A DNA stretch of 64,000 nucleotides from Candidula unifasciata (taxonomy: Eukaryota; Mollusca; Gastropoda; Stylommatophora; Geomitridae). Below are positions 28,980 through 40,829 of the stretch, in pieces; the stretch's first letter is position 1, and each line of letters opens with the position of its first letter. Below the pieces are notes generated by a model. That model searched no databases. It saw nothing but the letters and a program-made list of their open reading frames with translations, and was not told the origin of the DNA. The DNA lies in assembly GCA_905116865.2 (NCBI GenBank), contig CAJHNH020000794.1:1-64000 (forward strand). The letters run 5' to 3'. A program made the position numbers and the translations under genes.

Positions 28980-29820
28980 CTAGCCACATACGAAACCCAG
29001 ACTTGTTGAAATGAAAACAACTAGTGGATGGGACATACTGCTTGGCAAGTGCAAAAACATGAAGGCAAGTTACATTAGAGTGGAGCAGATAGGCCTATTT
29101 TGGAAACTGGTTCAATCTGATAGGCTGAAACAGCGAAAACAAACTTGTAAAAACGATATACGTTTATAATATAGGTTTACGAATAGTAAGCGGAGCAATG
29201 AGAAGTACTCAATAAAATAAATTAGGAAAACATTTACCTTTGATTTTGCTGACAGTACAAAACTCTAATTAATTTTAAAAGCTCAAAGGTTTCCATGCCA
29301 TCTTCTGAACCATACATTTAAAGCAAGAGAATTTTTTAATTAAAAAGCAATAACAAAAACAACAAAAATATTGTTTTAAAAAAAAAAAACTGTTAGGAAA
29401 ACGTGTACATCATCTTAGAAAAGAAACGTTGACATAACACTGTGATTGTGAAGTTCTCACAGGAGAACTGTGGATCAGATGTCCAGATTTATCCAGTACA
29501 ATTCTAAAAGCTGGAGGAAGCTTGAGACAAAGCATAGTGAATCAGATCAAAGAGCTTTTCCACTCTGTAAACTCGTCAATTCAGATAGGGTCGTCACATA
29601 AGGTTTTGCACACACACACAGAGAAAGACAGAAATAAAGAAGTCGGTGAATCTACATTAGACATTACAGTGGCAACAGAGAGACACAGTCAACAGAGACA
29701 GTTGAAGATTGCACTAACAATGGAGACTATCAATAGTCCAGTTTAACTGAAGCCAGCCCATGCTTCAAACAGCATCACATTTACCAGATTTAAAAAAAAA
29801 CAATTCATTTTTGTCCACAA
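28980..29820. other. No recognised feature
   Basis: A-rich sequence with an A run at 29380. No gene or element was recognised. Confidence 0.4.
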
Positions 29821-29835
29821 GAACAGAACTAGTTC

Positions 29836-31230
29836 ACCAGTGGATTACAGGTCACTATATACCTAGACATGGACAGCCATAGTGGGTTACAGGTCACTAT
29901 ATACCTAGACATGGACAGCCATAGTGGGTTACAGGTCACTATATACCTAGACATGGACAGCCATAGTGGGTTACAGGTCACTATATACCTAGACATGGAC
30001 AGCCATAGTGGGTTACAGGTCACTATATACCTAGACATGGACAGCCATAGTGGGTTACAGGTCACTATATAGCTAGACATGGACAGCCATAGTGGGTTAC
30101 AGGTCACTATATACCTAGACATGGACAGCCATAGTGGGTTACATGTCACTATATAGCTAGACATCGACAGCCATAGAGGATTACAGGTCACTATATACCT
30201 AGACATCGACAGCCATAGTGGGTTACAGGTCACTATATACCTAGACATCGACAGCCATAGTGGGTTACAGGTCACTATATACCTAGACATGGACAGCCAT
30301 AGTGGGTTACAGGTCACTATATACCTAGACATGGACAGCCATAGTGGGTTACAGGTCACTATATACCTAGACATGGACAGCCATAGTGGGTTACAGGTCA
30401 CTATATACCTAGACATGGACAGCCATAGTGGGTTACAGGTCACTATATACCTAGACATGGACAGCCATAGAGGATTACAGGTCACTATATACCTAGACAT
30501 GGACAGCCATAGTGGATTACATGTCACTATATACCTAGACATGGACAGCCATAGAGGATTACAGGTCACTATATACCTAGACATGGACAGCCATAGTGGA
30601 TTACATGTCACTATATACCTAGACATGGACAGCCATAGTGGATTACAGGTCACTATATACCTAGACATGGACAGCCATAGTGGATTACATGTCACTATAT
30701 ACCTAGACATGGACAGCCATAGAGGATTACAGGTCACTATATACCTAGACATGGACAGCCATAGTGGATTACATGTCACTATATACCTAGACATGGACAG
30801 CCATAGTGGATTACAGGTCACTATATACCTAGACATGGACAGCCATAGTGGATTACAGGTCACTATATACCTAGACATGGACAGCCATAGTGGGTTACAG
30901 GTCACTATATACCTAGACATGGACAGCCATAGTGGATTACATGTCACTATATAGCTAGACATGGACAGCCATAGTGGATTACAGGTCACTATATACCTAG
31001 ACATGGACAGCCATAGTGGATTACAGGTCACTATATACCTAGACATGGACAGCCATAGTGGATTACAGGTCACTATATACCTAGACATGGACAGCCATAG
31101 TGGATTACAGGTCACTATATACCTAGACATGGACAGCCATAGTGGATTACAGGTCACTATATACCTAGACATGGACAGCCATAGTGGGTTACAGGTCACT
31201 ATATACCTAGACATGGACAGCCATAGAGGC
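29836..31230. repeat. 42-bp minisatellite, about 33 copies
   Basis: The unit is ACATGGACAGCCATAGTGGG plus TTACAGGTCACTATATACCTAG. Variants (AGAGGATTACAG, GTGGATTACATG) alternate at 30460-30790, suggesting a higher-order unit of two. The 500-codon minus-strand frame is an artefact of the period. Confidence 0.98.
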
Positions 31231-31289
31231 TTAGAAAGGATGCGCCAAAGACATTCCAGCGATAATCTGCCAACTGGCAAACGCCCACA

Positions 31290-31295
31290 CACAAA

Positions 31296-31332
<37 letters not shown>
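31290..31332. repeat. CA microsatellite
   Basis: About 40 bp of CA directly after the 42-bp array. Confidence 0.95.
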
Positions 31333-31334
<2 letters not shown>

Positions 31335-31339
31335 ACAGA

Positions 31340-32010
31340 CTGTAGCATGTTGTATGACATATAAAGAAAGATAAAAAGAAAACTGCTAGTTGCAACAGTC
31401 TGTTTATTTGATGAAGAAGACATATTCAGGACAAGCAAGCAGAAGATTGAAATCTGGCAAGAATGGCAGAAAGCGGCGAAAAAAAACGGGGGGGGGGGGG
31501 GGGAATAGTCATTAATACCTTGATGGCTTGGCCACACGCATAAAGTGAAGCACTGACCTGATCAGTGATTCTACTGATCGGGTAGGATGGCGAATTATGA
31601 TCGCCTAAGCTTATTGGTTTGTCACATTAGGATGATGATATTACTAGAGCGGGAAAAAGGGGGGGGGGGGGGGGTGGGAAGGGTACTGAGTGATTTTTAT
31701 GTTGAAAATTTGCGGTGGACTAAAACAGTTAAGAAACCGAAGCTCTAAATTGTCACCTTATTGTAAACCCTATCTCTAGGTACATTTGCAGCAAAAACTA
31801 CTAGCCGGCCTGCGATATCTCACGACACAAACTATCTTCAGACTTCTGAACACGTCTGCGTATAGACCATTAACTCTGACGGTTTATTCGTCTCCTGACA
31901 GTCGTTGAGTTTGACAAACTACCTTCTCTTTTCCTAATCCTGCATTTTCCATTCTTGGCCGACCTGTTGAGTTACAGTTAGTAGGGCTTCCAGGTTTATT
32001 TGAAATACAC
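31340..32010. other. No gene recognised; two G runs
   Basis: G homopolymers at about 31489-31503 and 31660-31675 are the only notable features. Confidence 0.6.
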
Positions 32011-32029
32011 TGGAGAACTTACGTAACGT

Positions 32030-32720
32030 GCGTTTGTCCTTTCACTGGGAACTTACTTAATGTGATGTTGTCCTCTCACTAGAGCACTTGCTTAATGTTA
32101 TGTTGTCCTCTCACTGGTGCACTCAATGTGATATTGTCCTCTCACTGGAGCACTTACGTAATGTGATGTTGTCCGGTCAATAGAGCACTTACTTAATGTG
32201 ATGTTGTCTTGTCACTTGAGAACTTACTTAATGTGTTGTTGTCCTGTCACTGAAGCATTTACCTAAGGTTATGTTGCCCTCTCACTGGAGCACTTACTTA
32301 ATGGGATGTTTTTCTCTCACTGGAGCACCTATTTAATGTGATGTTGTCCGGTCAATAGAGCACTTACTTAATGTGATGTTGTCTTGTCACTTGAGAACTT
32401 ACTTAATGTGTTGTTGTCCTGTCACTGAAGCATTTACCTAAGGTTATGTTGCCCTCTCACTGGAGCACTTACTTAATGGGATGTTTTTCTCTCACTGGAG
32501 CACCTATTTAATGTGATGTTGTCCTGTCCCTGGAGAACTTAATTTGATGTTGTCATGTCACTGAAGCACTTACTTAATGTTATGTTATCCTCTCACTGAA
32601 GCACTAACATAATGTTATGTTGTCCTCTAACTGGAGCACTAACCTAGTGTTATGTTGTCCTCTAACTGGAGCAGTTACTTAATGTAATGTTTTCCTCTCA
32701 CTGGAGCACTTACTTAAATA
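32030..32720. repeat. Degenerate 35-bp minisatellite
   Basis: The unit is TTAATGTGATGTTGTCCTCT plus CACTGGAGCACTTAC. About 20 diverged copies. A block of about 176 bp (five units) from about 32159 is repeated almost exactly from about 32335. Confidence 0.93.
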
Positions 32721-32861
32721 TTTCAGGATCCTCGTCGGTGCTACGGAGCTCGTAAACTGCGCTGAGATTCTTCAGACTCAGCCTTGAATCAGAAGTAGAA
32801 CAGAGAACTTTTAGGTTACCGTTTGTGCCGTGATGTTGATCTGTCGTCACAAACCTAGCTG

Positions 32862-33205
32862 CCACTACTACTGCAGCTACTGCTGCTGCTGCTGCTACTG
32901 CTTCTACTACTACTGCAGCTACTACTGCTGCCACTACTACTGCAGCTACTACTGCTGCTGCTGCTACTGCTACTACTACTACTGCAGCTACTACTGCTGC
33001 TGCTGCTACTGCTTCTACTACTACTGCAGCTACTACTGCTGCCACTACTACTGCTGCCACTACTACTGCAGCTACTACTACTACTGCTGCTGCTGCTGCT
33101 ACTACTACTGCAGCTACTACTGCTGCCACTACTACTGCAGCTACTACTGCAGCTACTACTGCAGCTACTACTGCAGCTACTACTACTGCTGCTACTACTA
33201 CTACT
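32862..33205. repeat. ACT/GCT trinucleotide array
   Basis: Compound CTACTGCAGCTACTACTGCT repeats, about 340 bp. Long frames (poly-Ala/Val or Tyr/Cys) are artefacts. Confidence 0.95.
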
Positions 33206-33209
33206 ATCA

Positions 33210-34090
33210 AGGACTTAAACAAGTCTTAAGCCTCTTGAGCACACCCCCCCCCCCCTTTTTCCCCTCTTCCCTGTCACAGAATTGTAAGAAAGTCAAAGGA
33301 AGAAAGCTCACGGCTCCTCCCCACCCCCCCCCCCCCCGCCCCCCCCCCACATCCCTTCCCATCTTAGAATGCTATCTTAACTCGGCGCCCCTGATACTAG
33401 ACAATTAAAAGATGTAATGTTCATTAGTCTTGGTATCTCTCCACAGAACAGTTAGCCTATATTTCAGACAGTCCAACAGAGCACGAACTTTCGAGCTTTA
33501 GCAACGACGCACAATAGACTTCATGAAAGCTGCATTTGTAACCTGAGCGACGAGTCCGTAAAACTACCTCATAACCTTCGGAATACGAGATAAACCGTTT
33601 CACCATTTCGCTACGAAGATCCCCCATCTTTAATGAAGTCTAAGGAGATTACTGGGGATTGTCGCCGGAGCTTCGGAAGTCGTGCTGCGTGCGACGCTGT
33701 CTGGCAGACAGCTAGCTGTTCTTTATAGAGAGATTGAGCCATATGGAATAACACCCGGTGCAATGAACTCGATCCACTCACCATTACCTTTACCCTAATG
33801 TAGCCTAACACTGGACGCTGCCATCTTTGCCAAGACATCAAAAGAGTAAAGCGACCCAAAAAAAAAACAAAAAAAACACAAACTCTTCTACTGATCGATT
33901 GGCTAGAAGAGCGAATTGGTCCAGAGAATGTCGGTCGCCTTTCGGTATGAATATTATGTAACTGGACGAGACAGCGACTGACCTGCCAGCACAGCGATGA
34001 CTGGACACATGGTGCTCGAACGTGTCATAGGGTACATTGTCAGCCTCCCTTCAGCATGATCTGAAACAGGGCATCGAATACATATTAGAT
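33210..34090. other. No gene recognised; C runs
   Basis: C-rich homopolymers at about 33244 and 33322-33350. The minus frame at 33611-33859 has no recognised motif. Confidence 0.4.
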
Positions 34091-34107
34091 CATCTCTACT
34101 CGTGCTC

Positions 34108-34127
34108 TCTCTCTCGCTCTCTCTCTT

Positions 34128-34184
<57 letters not shown>
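34108..34184. repeat. CT microsatellite
   Basis: About 75 bp of CT followed by a short GT run. Confidence 0.95.
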
Positions 34185-34190
<6 letters not shown>

Positions 34191-34659
34191 GTGTGTTGTG
34201 TGTGTATTTGTGTATGTCTGTGTCATAAAGCACAGGATAGAATCTATGGCTCGAATCGTGAAACTAATCTAGGGAAATGTCCCGAGAAGAAAAGAATTGA
34301 TTTTCTGAGTTTTATTTTCCCGAAGCAAGGAATTAGGTGGTCAACTTTAATCTCTTCTTCAACATTGAGTTAAGTCGTGGGCTATTTACCTAATTAGGGT
34401 GACCTTGCTTTCATAGATACTGCCCCAAGAAACTTTCACTAAAATGCGGTTTACTTATACAAGGAAAACACACGATGACCACAAGATATTAATTTTCTAA
34501 ACCTTTGAACTTGTTCTTAAAACATTTATTCGATACTTTCTTCAATGATATTTGTACATTAAAAAAACCTAAATTTATTTTATTTCTAACAATATGAATC
34601 TCATACTATATTGGTTATGACTTCGGGTTCGAAAACAACTTAATCCTAAAAAGATTTCT

Positions 34660-34998
34660 CTATACAGTCATTGTTCTACTCATCTTAACTTTTACATCAC
34701 AGACCTCCGCGTAGATTGCTGTTCGGATGTTTCTTCCAAAAAGAGTTCGTGTTCTTTCAATCACTTCTGACACAGATGATCTTCCATGCCGTGCTGTCAA
34801 ACTGTCCAACATCTTCTCTGTCGGCCTCCCTCTGCATCTCGTTGCCTCCAACTTTCCTACTTGCACGATGTACTTCAGATTTCTCCTCAGGGCAGGACCA
34901 ATAAAATGTAGATGATCTCTTTCTGAGGCGGCAAACAGTTCTCTTTGTGAGTTTCTTTCATTAAATCTTGCTCTCTGTAGGGTTTCCCCTTCTTTCAT
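34660..34998 (-). pseudogene. LINE C-terminal tail
   Basis: Minus-strand frame with LHFIGPALRRNLKYIVQVGK, then RCRGRPTEKMLDSLTARHG. This is the typical post-RT end of animal non-LTR retrotransposons (FFGHx2R, then GRPxEKxLDSL). It differs from the families at 18.7 and 44.8 kb. Confidence 0.65.
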
Positions 34999-35269
34999 CT
35001 ATACAACCACACCTCTGCACCTTCCAATAATGTTTCACTGGTCTACCAACTGTCTGTGATTCACTTATATCAGGATGGGATTTATTTCGCTTTCAATAAT
35101 TCTCAACTGTCAATGAAAGATTGCAAAAAATATTTTTATTTGGTAAAATGCCGCCGTTGCTTGTGCTATTTAACTTTGAATTTTATTAATAAAACTTGTA
35201 TTTGATGTTGTCAGAGTACATAAGTATCTATATGAACCAACATGTTTAGGGACTGTTCCATTTACTTTG

Positions 35270-35380
35270 CTACTGAATTTCGAAGAGTTGATTTTTCTTT
35301 GTAATTACCATAACTTCGGCAGGTTAAAGAGAGGAACATCGTGGATGGGTCAGGTGAAGGACATTGTTCAACAGGTTTGT
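35270..35380 (+). pseudogene. Possible LINE tail fragment before the 22-bp array
   Basis: GRLKRGTSWMGQVKDIVQQ is readable just upstream of the array and resembles the GRPxxSWxxxVK end of some LINEs. It is short and unsupported by neighbours. Confidence 0.25.
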
Positions 35381-35382
35381 TC

Positions 35383-35728
35383 AGTTGAGAACTTAGGTTT
35401 GTTCAGTTGAGAACTTAGGTTTGTTCAGTTGAGAACTTAGGTTTGTTCAGTTGAGAACTTAGGTTTGTTCAGTTGAGAACTTAGGTTTGTTCAGTTGAGA
35501 ACTTAGGTTTGTTCAGTTGAGAACTTAGGTTTGTTCAGTTGAGAACTTAGGTTTGTTCAGTTGAGAACTTAGGTTTGTTCAGTTGAGAACTTAGGTTTGT
35601 TCAGTTGAGAACTTAGGTTTGTTCAGTTGAGAACTTAGGTTTGTTCAGTTGAGAACTTAGGTTTGTTCAGTTGAGAACTTAGGTTTGTTCAGTTGAGAAC
35701 TTAGGTTTGTTCAGTTGAGAACTTAGAA
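35383..35728. repeat. 22-bp minisatellite, about 16 copies
   Basis: The unit is TTCAGTTGAGAACTTAGGTT plus TG. Copies are identical throughout, indicating recent expansion. Confidence 0.98.
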
Positions 35729-36059
35729 CCTGGTGAAAATTGGTCACGAGTGCTAGGAGAGCGGGAAACAACCTCTGGAGTATACCTAAAACAGGACCTG
35801 GCTGCAGGCAACAAACCCCGTGGGTAGTTGAGGCGAAAGTTGAAGCTTTAGTTTTTGAGAATTCCGCTCTTGGAGTTGCAGTTTTTTATAACGATGGACC
35901 AGTTTTACACGTACAGTTTTTTTTTTTTTTTTTTTGGTTATGGTTCCTGGGAGAACAGTAAAAGAAGATAATAGTGCCACATCTCCGCAGCTTCCGGAAA
36001 GAAAGAGAATTTATTAAAAAGTATACAAATCCTATCCTGGTATACAGAAGTGAATCATC

Positions 36060-36255
36060 GACAGTTGGTACACTAAAAACAATTATTTGGAAACCGCAGA
36101 GATGTGTTTAATAGACAGATAATGATAATACCTTGGACAGAAAACAAAAAGAGTAGTGGCGACGTCTTGAAAGAAACAAACTCACGAAGAGAACTGATAG
36201 ACCACATGAGAAAGAGAATCTACATTTTTTATCATGTCGTTAGAAGGAGACACAG
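36060..36255 (+). pseudogene. LINE C-terminal fragment
   Basis: Reads IPWTENKKSSGDVLKETNSR then LIDHMRKRIYIFYHVVRR, matching the IPWT...VL...R.L...K.....GH..R pattern of LINE C-terminal regions. Confidence 0.6.
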
Positions 36256-36424
36256 TATTCTGACTATGTAATGGCGGTAGCAAAAGCAATGATATGGTTA
36301 AGAGGCAGCGTTTTCCCCATGCGTGCTCTCTATGTTTTTCCTTGAATATGATTATGAAGAAAGAGGCAGGATAAGTTGGAAGACAATGGTTGAAGTCACT
36401 GTGGAAAGCGCATTTGGCATGAAT

Positions 36425-36429
36425 CAGTT

Positions 36430-36461
<32 letters not shown>

Positions 36462-36505
36462 TGCGTGTCAGTGTGTGTGTGTATGTGTGTGTGTGTGTGT
36501 GTGAG
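36425..36505. repeat. GT/GCGT microsatellite
   Basis: GT, then GCGT, then GT repeats. It sits directly before an RNase H fragment. Confidence 0.9.
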
Positions 36506-36840
36506 ACAGGGCACTCTGCGGTAAGAGGTAATGAACGAGCGGATTCGCTTGCTGGCATGGCCACGGTGGGCACAAAACAAGCAATGAACCAAGCAGCCGA
36601 CATTCTCAATGCTCTCAAGGATGTAGGACGTGCTAAGTTAACAACATTCAAAAGACTACACAAACTTTAGGTCAAAAGAGATGTAGCCAAACATGAACAC
36701 TAAACAGGTAACCAAAGAAGCATAGTAAACTAACACAGAACGGGTGTTATCAGTCGCCACAGGTTAGGGGATATACTGAAGATAAGATCCGAGCGTTCAT
36801 GGACGTATCTGATGGGAAATGAGGACTATCTGTCGATTAA
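36505..36840 (+). pseudogene. RNase H end of an I-clade (nimbus-like) LINE
   Basis: GHSAVRGNERADSLAGMAT is the conserved end of the RNase H domain (GHx-GNExAD). After a stop, HRTGVISRHRLGDILKIRSE follows, as in the 48.7-50.3 kb copy. It is truncated and broken. Confidence 0.7.
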
Positions 36841-37011
36841 CTAACAAAGTGGGCTGATAGATGCTGCGGCTGTAGTGTAATCTAGGGGTGCTGAAACCTG
36901 GCAGATAAGCCACGCTGAGGCTCTCTATCCCAATTAATTAGAGGGAGCTCAGGCCCTCCTAATTTGGTATGGGAACTAATCTCCCCACCCCCACCCCTCC
37001 CCAACCATGTT

Positions 37012-37262
37012 TCTCTGTCTTTAAAAAATAATTTAGTTGCGTATCCTTTACAGGACGTTGCAGAACCAACCCCAGCACTTCCTGGCTGTTGTGGTTTTCT
37101 AGGCAAATTTACGTCTAGTAGTTTGCCATTGCCTCCTGGACGGTCGGCTCTCGGTACCATGGTCAAAACCATCACAAGACAAACCGGCCGCAGCAGGGAT
37201 TAAACCCAGCACCCCGACATTACGAACCGCGTTCGCAACGCTTAAGCCACAGACGCCGACCA
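37012..37262 (-). mobile_element. tRNA-derived SINE, family A, minus strand
   Basis: Same body as the 25.3 kb copy in reverse (GTATCCTTTACAGGACGTTG, TAGTTTGCCATTGCC, GTTCGCAACGCTTAAGCC). The B box is decayed (GGTTTAATCCC). Confidence 0.75.
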
Positions 37263-37525
37263 ACCATGTATAGATGTTCCATTTTCCAATTTTTGATTAC
37301 ATATATCATCTTATTTCAAATATATTATTATAGTTATTTTATCATTTTATGCATTAATTGTAACAGAGTTATTAAGTCAAAGCTTATTTGTTAGAAGGCA
37401 CAAAGTTATGATGTACTGAAAATCAACAAGTTTTGGCAGCCTTGACATTCCTTTTTCCAAAATCTTCTTTTCCCGCAAAAGCTAGCTATTGACATCAAAC
37501 TGGTGTTGTCTGGTCTTGACCGTCT

Positions 37526-37839
37526 TTCTGGAAGTTTTGAAATGCGTTTTTCATCATGTGACCCAACCATGTCTAACTAGTAAATACCTTGTTGTCATGC
37601 CCTATCAAAGCAAACGCAATTGTCCTTGATTTTTAGAAGCTTCTATGACCTCAATTGTCAGTTTAACTACTATATCTGCGTAGAATAGGATGATCAAATC
37701 CGATGCACTTAATATATTTTTAGAAAATCCCACGTGAGAACGTACCTAGTAAACAAGTTGAGACGTACTAGAATATTCTAGAAGCACAAAGAGCGAAAAG
37801 AAAACAAATACCTAGCATTTCAGCATTCAAGTATAAATA
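37526..37839 (+). promoter_or_regulatory. Candidate heat-shock-type promoter
   Basis: A perfect three-unit heat-shock element, GAATATTCTAGAA (37771-37783), lies about 50 bp upstream of a TATA box TATAAATA (37832-37839). An E-box CACGTG is at 37731-37736. Weaker HSE-like pairs are at 37636-37643 (GAAGCTTC) and 37526-37533 (TTCTGGAA). An initiator-like TTCAGTC follows at 37869-37875. The motifs are seen directly; activity is inferred. Confidence 0.35.
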
Positions 37840-39221
37840 ACGAGTAACAAAGCACCCCTGAGCAATTCTTCAGTCCACAAGACTCGAGAGAGAAGAGACC
37901 AGTCATGGACTCTCAATGCAGCCTTCAGTGGTAGAGATGTTAGCTCAACACTAGAAGCCTTCAGTCGTTGAGACTCAGCTCAATGATCCTCGATGCTAGC
38001 TCAACACTGGAAGGAGAGGAACCAGTCATATGGAACCTCGCAGACAGTCACTGGAGAGCAGATATGAAACGAGACATCGGGTTACAGAGACGACACACAA
38101 GATACATGGATCCATAGAGAACAGAGACATATTAGGGTAACTATAGAGGTGTTAGAGTCAACGCTCAAGACGTTAGTACCAAACAGCACTAGAAGCCAGG
38201 TGGCAGTTAGAGACACTAGAACCAGTTAACAGTGTAACTAGAGATGAAGAAAACAACGCGGACCTACGAGTATTTAACTATAGAGAGAACACAGCGCTAC
38301 TCAGAATATCACTGATGCTTGTAACATTGCTGAAGTATCACAATAAAGACAGTATAGACAAGAACGGTTGTTTCCAGACATTGTGTTATACAAACATCAG
38401 AGTCACGTGAGAAGCATGCAGCTAGCAAGACATCATCATCATCATCACCACTATCGACACGACCATCTTTCTCCACTCGTCTATAAAATTCCAATCGACT
38501 CCTCCTGTAGCAAAACCTAAAGACGAACCTGGGTGTGACAACAAAGAAGAGAGCTGTGCTACATAAGGAGGAGACCAGATTTTGGTGCCTTAGGACCTGG
38601 ATTTCAAAGACCTGAAGCATTTTGAACGACAAGCAAGAGACTAAATTTTGGTACCGTTCACGCACGATTTTCAAGATCTCGTGCATTTCTCAAGACACTT
38701 CTAGAGATGTACAGATGTAAGAAGCTCAGTTTCGGTGACGCTCTCCAAGAACTTCTAAGTATCAGCGAATAGTAAACGACACTTCTACATATTCAAGAAA
38801 CTCAATTTTGTTGCCTCGAGAAGCTTTTTCTACGTTTAGCCAGCAAAATGACATTAGAGACAATTCGTAAGACACGTCAAACAACGCAACAAGAAGTAAC
38901 GAAACCTGAAGAGACAGTTGTTGAACACCATCAGACAGAGTTTTCAAGTTTCAACGATGAACGCAAGCACTACCCAGAAGTTTTCAAGATTCAGCGAAGA
39001 TAACAAAAACTACGAATACCATCACAATGACAACCAGTCCAGAAACAGAGACATGAGCAGCAAAAACTGAAGCAAATTTAGACATTTATCATCAACATCA
39101 AGAAGCCATTAGTCCTAGAAGACAACAGTTCAAGACATCCAGAAGAGTAGCAGTCCAGAATTTAGAAGACCCACCTAACAGAAGTCTATAGTTCCAGAGT
39201 TCTAAAAAACCAACCATATCA

Positions 39222-39875
39222 AAGCCGGCAACTAAAGCTCCAGAAGTCCAGAGTACAGACAACTAAAGCTCCAGAAGTCCAGAGTACAGACAACTAAAGC
39301 TCCAGAAGTCCAGAGTACAGACAACTAAAGCTCCAGAAGTCCAGAGTACAGACAACTAAAGCTCCAGAAGTCCAGAGTACAGACAACTAAAGCTCCAGAA
39401 GTCCAGAGTACAGACAACTAAAGCTCCAGAAGTCCAGAGTACAGACAACTAAAGCTCCAGAAGTCCAGAGTACAGACAACTAAAGCTCCAGAAGTCCAGA
39501 GTATAGACAACCAAAGCTCCAGAAGTCCAGAGTACAGACAACCAAAGCTCCAGAAGTCCAGAGTACAGACAACTAAAGCTCCAGAAGTCCAGAGTACAGA
39601 CAACTAAAGCTCCAGAAGTCCAGAGTACAGACAACTAAAGCTCCAGAAGTCCAGAGTACAGACAACTAAAGCTCCAGAAGTCCAGAGTACAGACAACTAA
39701 AGCTCCAGAAGTCCAGAGTACAGACAACTAAAGCTCCAGAAATCCAGAGTACAGACAACTAAAGCTCCAGAAGTCCAGAGTACAGACAACTAAAGCTCCA
39801 GAAGTCCAGAGTACAGACAACTAAAGCTCCAGAAGTCCAGAGTACAGACAACTAAAGCTCCAGAAGTCCAGAAAT
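39222..39875. repeat. 31-bp minisatellite, about 21 copies
   Basis: The unit is AACTAAAGCTCCAGAAGTCC plus AGAGTACAGAC. Nearly identical copies. Confidence 0.98.
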
Positions 39876-40604
39876 GCAGCCGACCAATATTCAAGAAGTA
39901 CAGAGGTCCTGCAGACCAAAGCTAGTGAAGTCTAGCATACCAGAAAACCAAGAACGACGTTATGCACGTACAGCAGAAGCATAGGAGACATGTTTACACC
40001 TGACATTTTTTATATCATTTAACGAACTACACACTGTTGAAGACCAGAACAACGAAGACAAGAAGAACACCCTAACGACCAGAAAGAGGACGTCGCTATC
40101 TTATGCTACAGTTAATAACAGATCAACTTAACCAGATGACCATCAATAACTCCAGCGAACTAGACACGAAGAGAAGTATATGTCAACGACTAGAAACGCA
40201 ACGCAGCCACAACACCTCGATCCTACGACCAGAAAGACAATTTCAACTGCATAGAACCCACAGAGACAGATAAGTACAAATCAATTAACAATAAACAGTT
40301 TGCAGAAAAACGGTCAACAGTTCCATGTTCACAGAGCTACAATATTTGATAATTCAGAAAATGAAGAGATAAACAGGCACAAACTACCAGACGCATACGC
40401 GAAACAAGACAAGGTCAGATTATTATTGTATTTGTTTTACATATGAGAAAGTGTTATGTAGATTTGTTTTAAATATATTAGTGCACTAGAGAATTGAGGA
40501 ATATGACAATATAATTTGTTAGAAGTGAAAGCTATGATGTCAACATAGTCATACGTGAATGAAGCAGTGAACAGGTACCCATATGCGGATAAAGCACTTA
40601 AACA

Positions 40605-40726
40605 AGAAGAAGAAAAAGAAGAAGAAGAAGAAGAAGAAGAAGAAGAAGAAGAAGAAGAAGAAGAAGAAGAAGAAGAAGAAGAAGAAGAAGAAGAAGAAGA
40701 AGAAGAAGAAGAAGAAGAAGAAGAAA
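40605..40726. repeat. GAA microsatellite
   Basis: About 40 uninterrupted GAA units after a short imperfect start. Confidence 0.98.
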
Positions 40727-40829
40727 ATGAAATAGTTAATTAAGTGAACGAAGATGATGATGTTTGCAGAAAATAGAATAAAGAATAATAAATGAAGAAT
40801 ACATTTTTTTCACGTGCATACACGGCACA

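Larger units (their letters stand above)
37862..40815 (+). ncRNA. Hypothetical repeat-containing stress transcript
   Basis: Downstream of the HSE/TATA cluster there are about 3 kb of A- and purine-rich sequence with no convincing open frame. It contains the 31-bp array (39222-39875) and a GAA run (40605-40725), and ends near two AATAAA signals (40777-40782 and 40787-40792). This layout recalls Drosophila hsr-omega, a heat-induced non-coding RNA with a tandem array, but there is no sequence evidence of homology. It could also be a relic of a transposable element. Confidence 0.2.

Noticed and set aside
29829..31331. 500-codon minus frame of LWLSMSRYIVTCNP repeats
   Set aside because: A 42-bp satellite without stops. 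The start lies in a CA repeat and there is no signal peptide or unique domain. It cannot be fully excluded without RNA data.
37390..40545. LTR pair: similar TTTGTTAGAAG...TATGATGT at 37388 and 40515
   Set aside because: The similarity spans only about 28 bp with gaps, and the flanks do not match. No primer-binding site or gag-pol between them.
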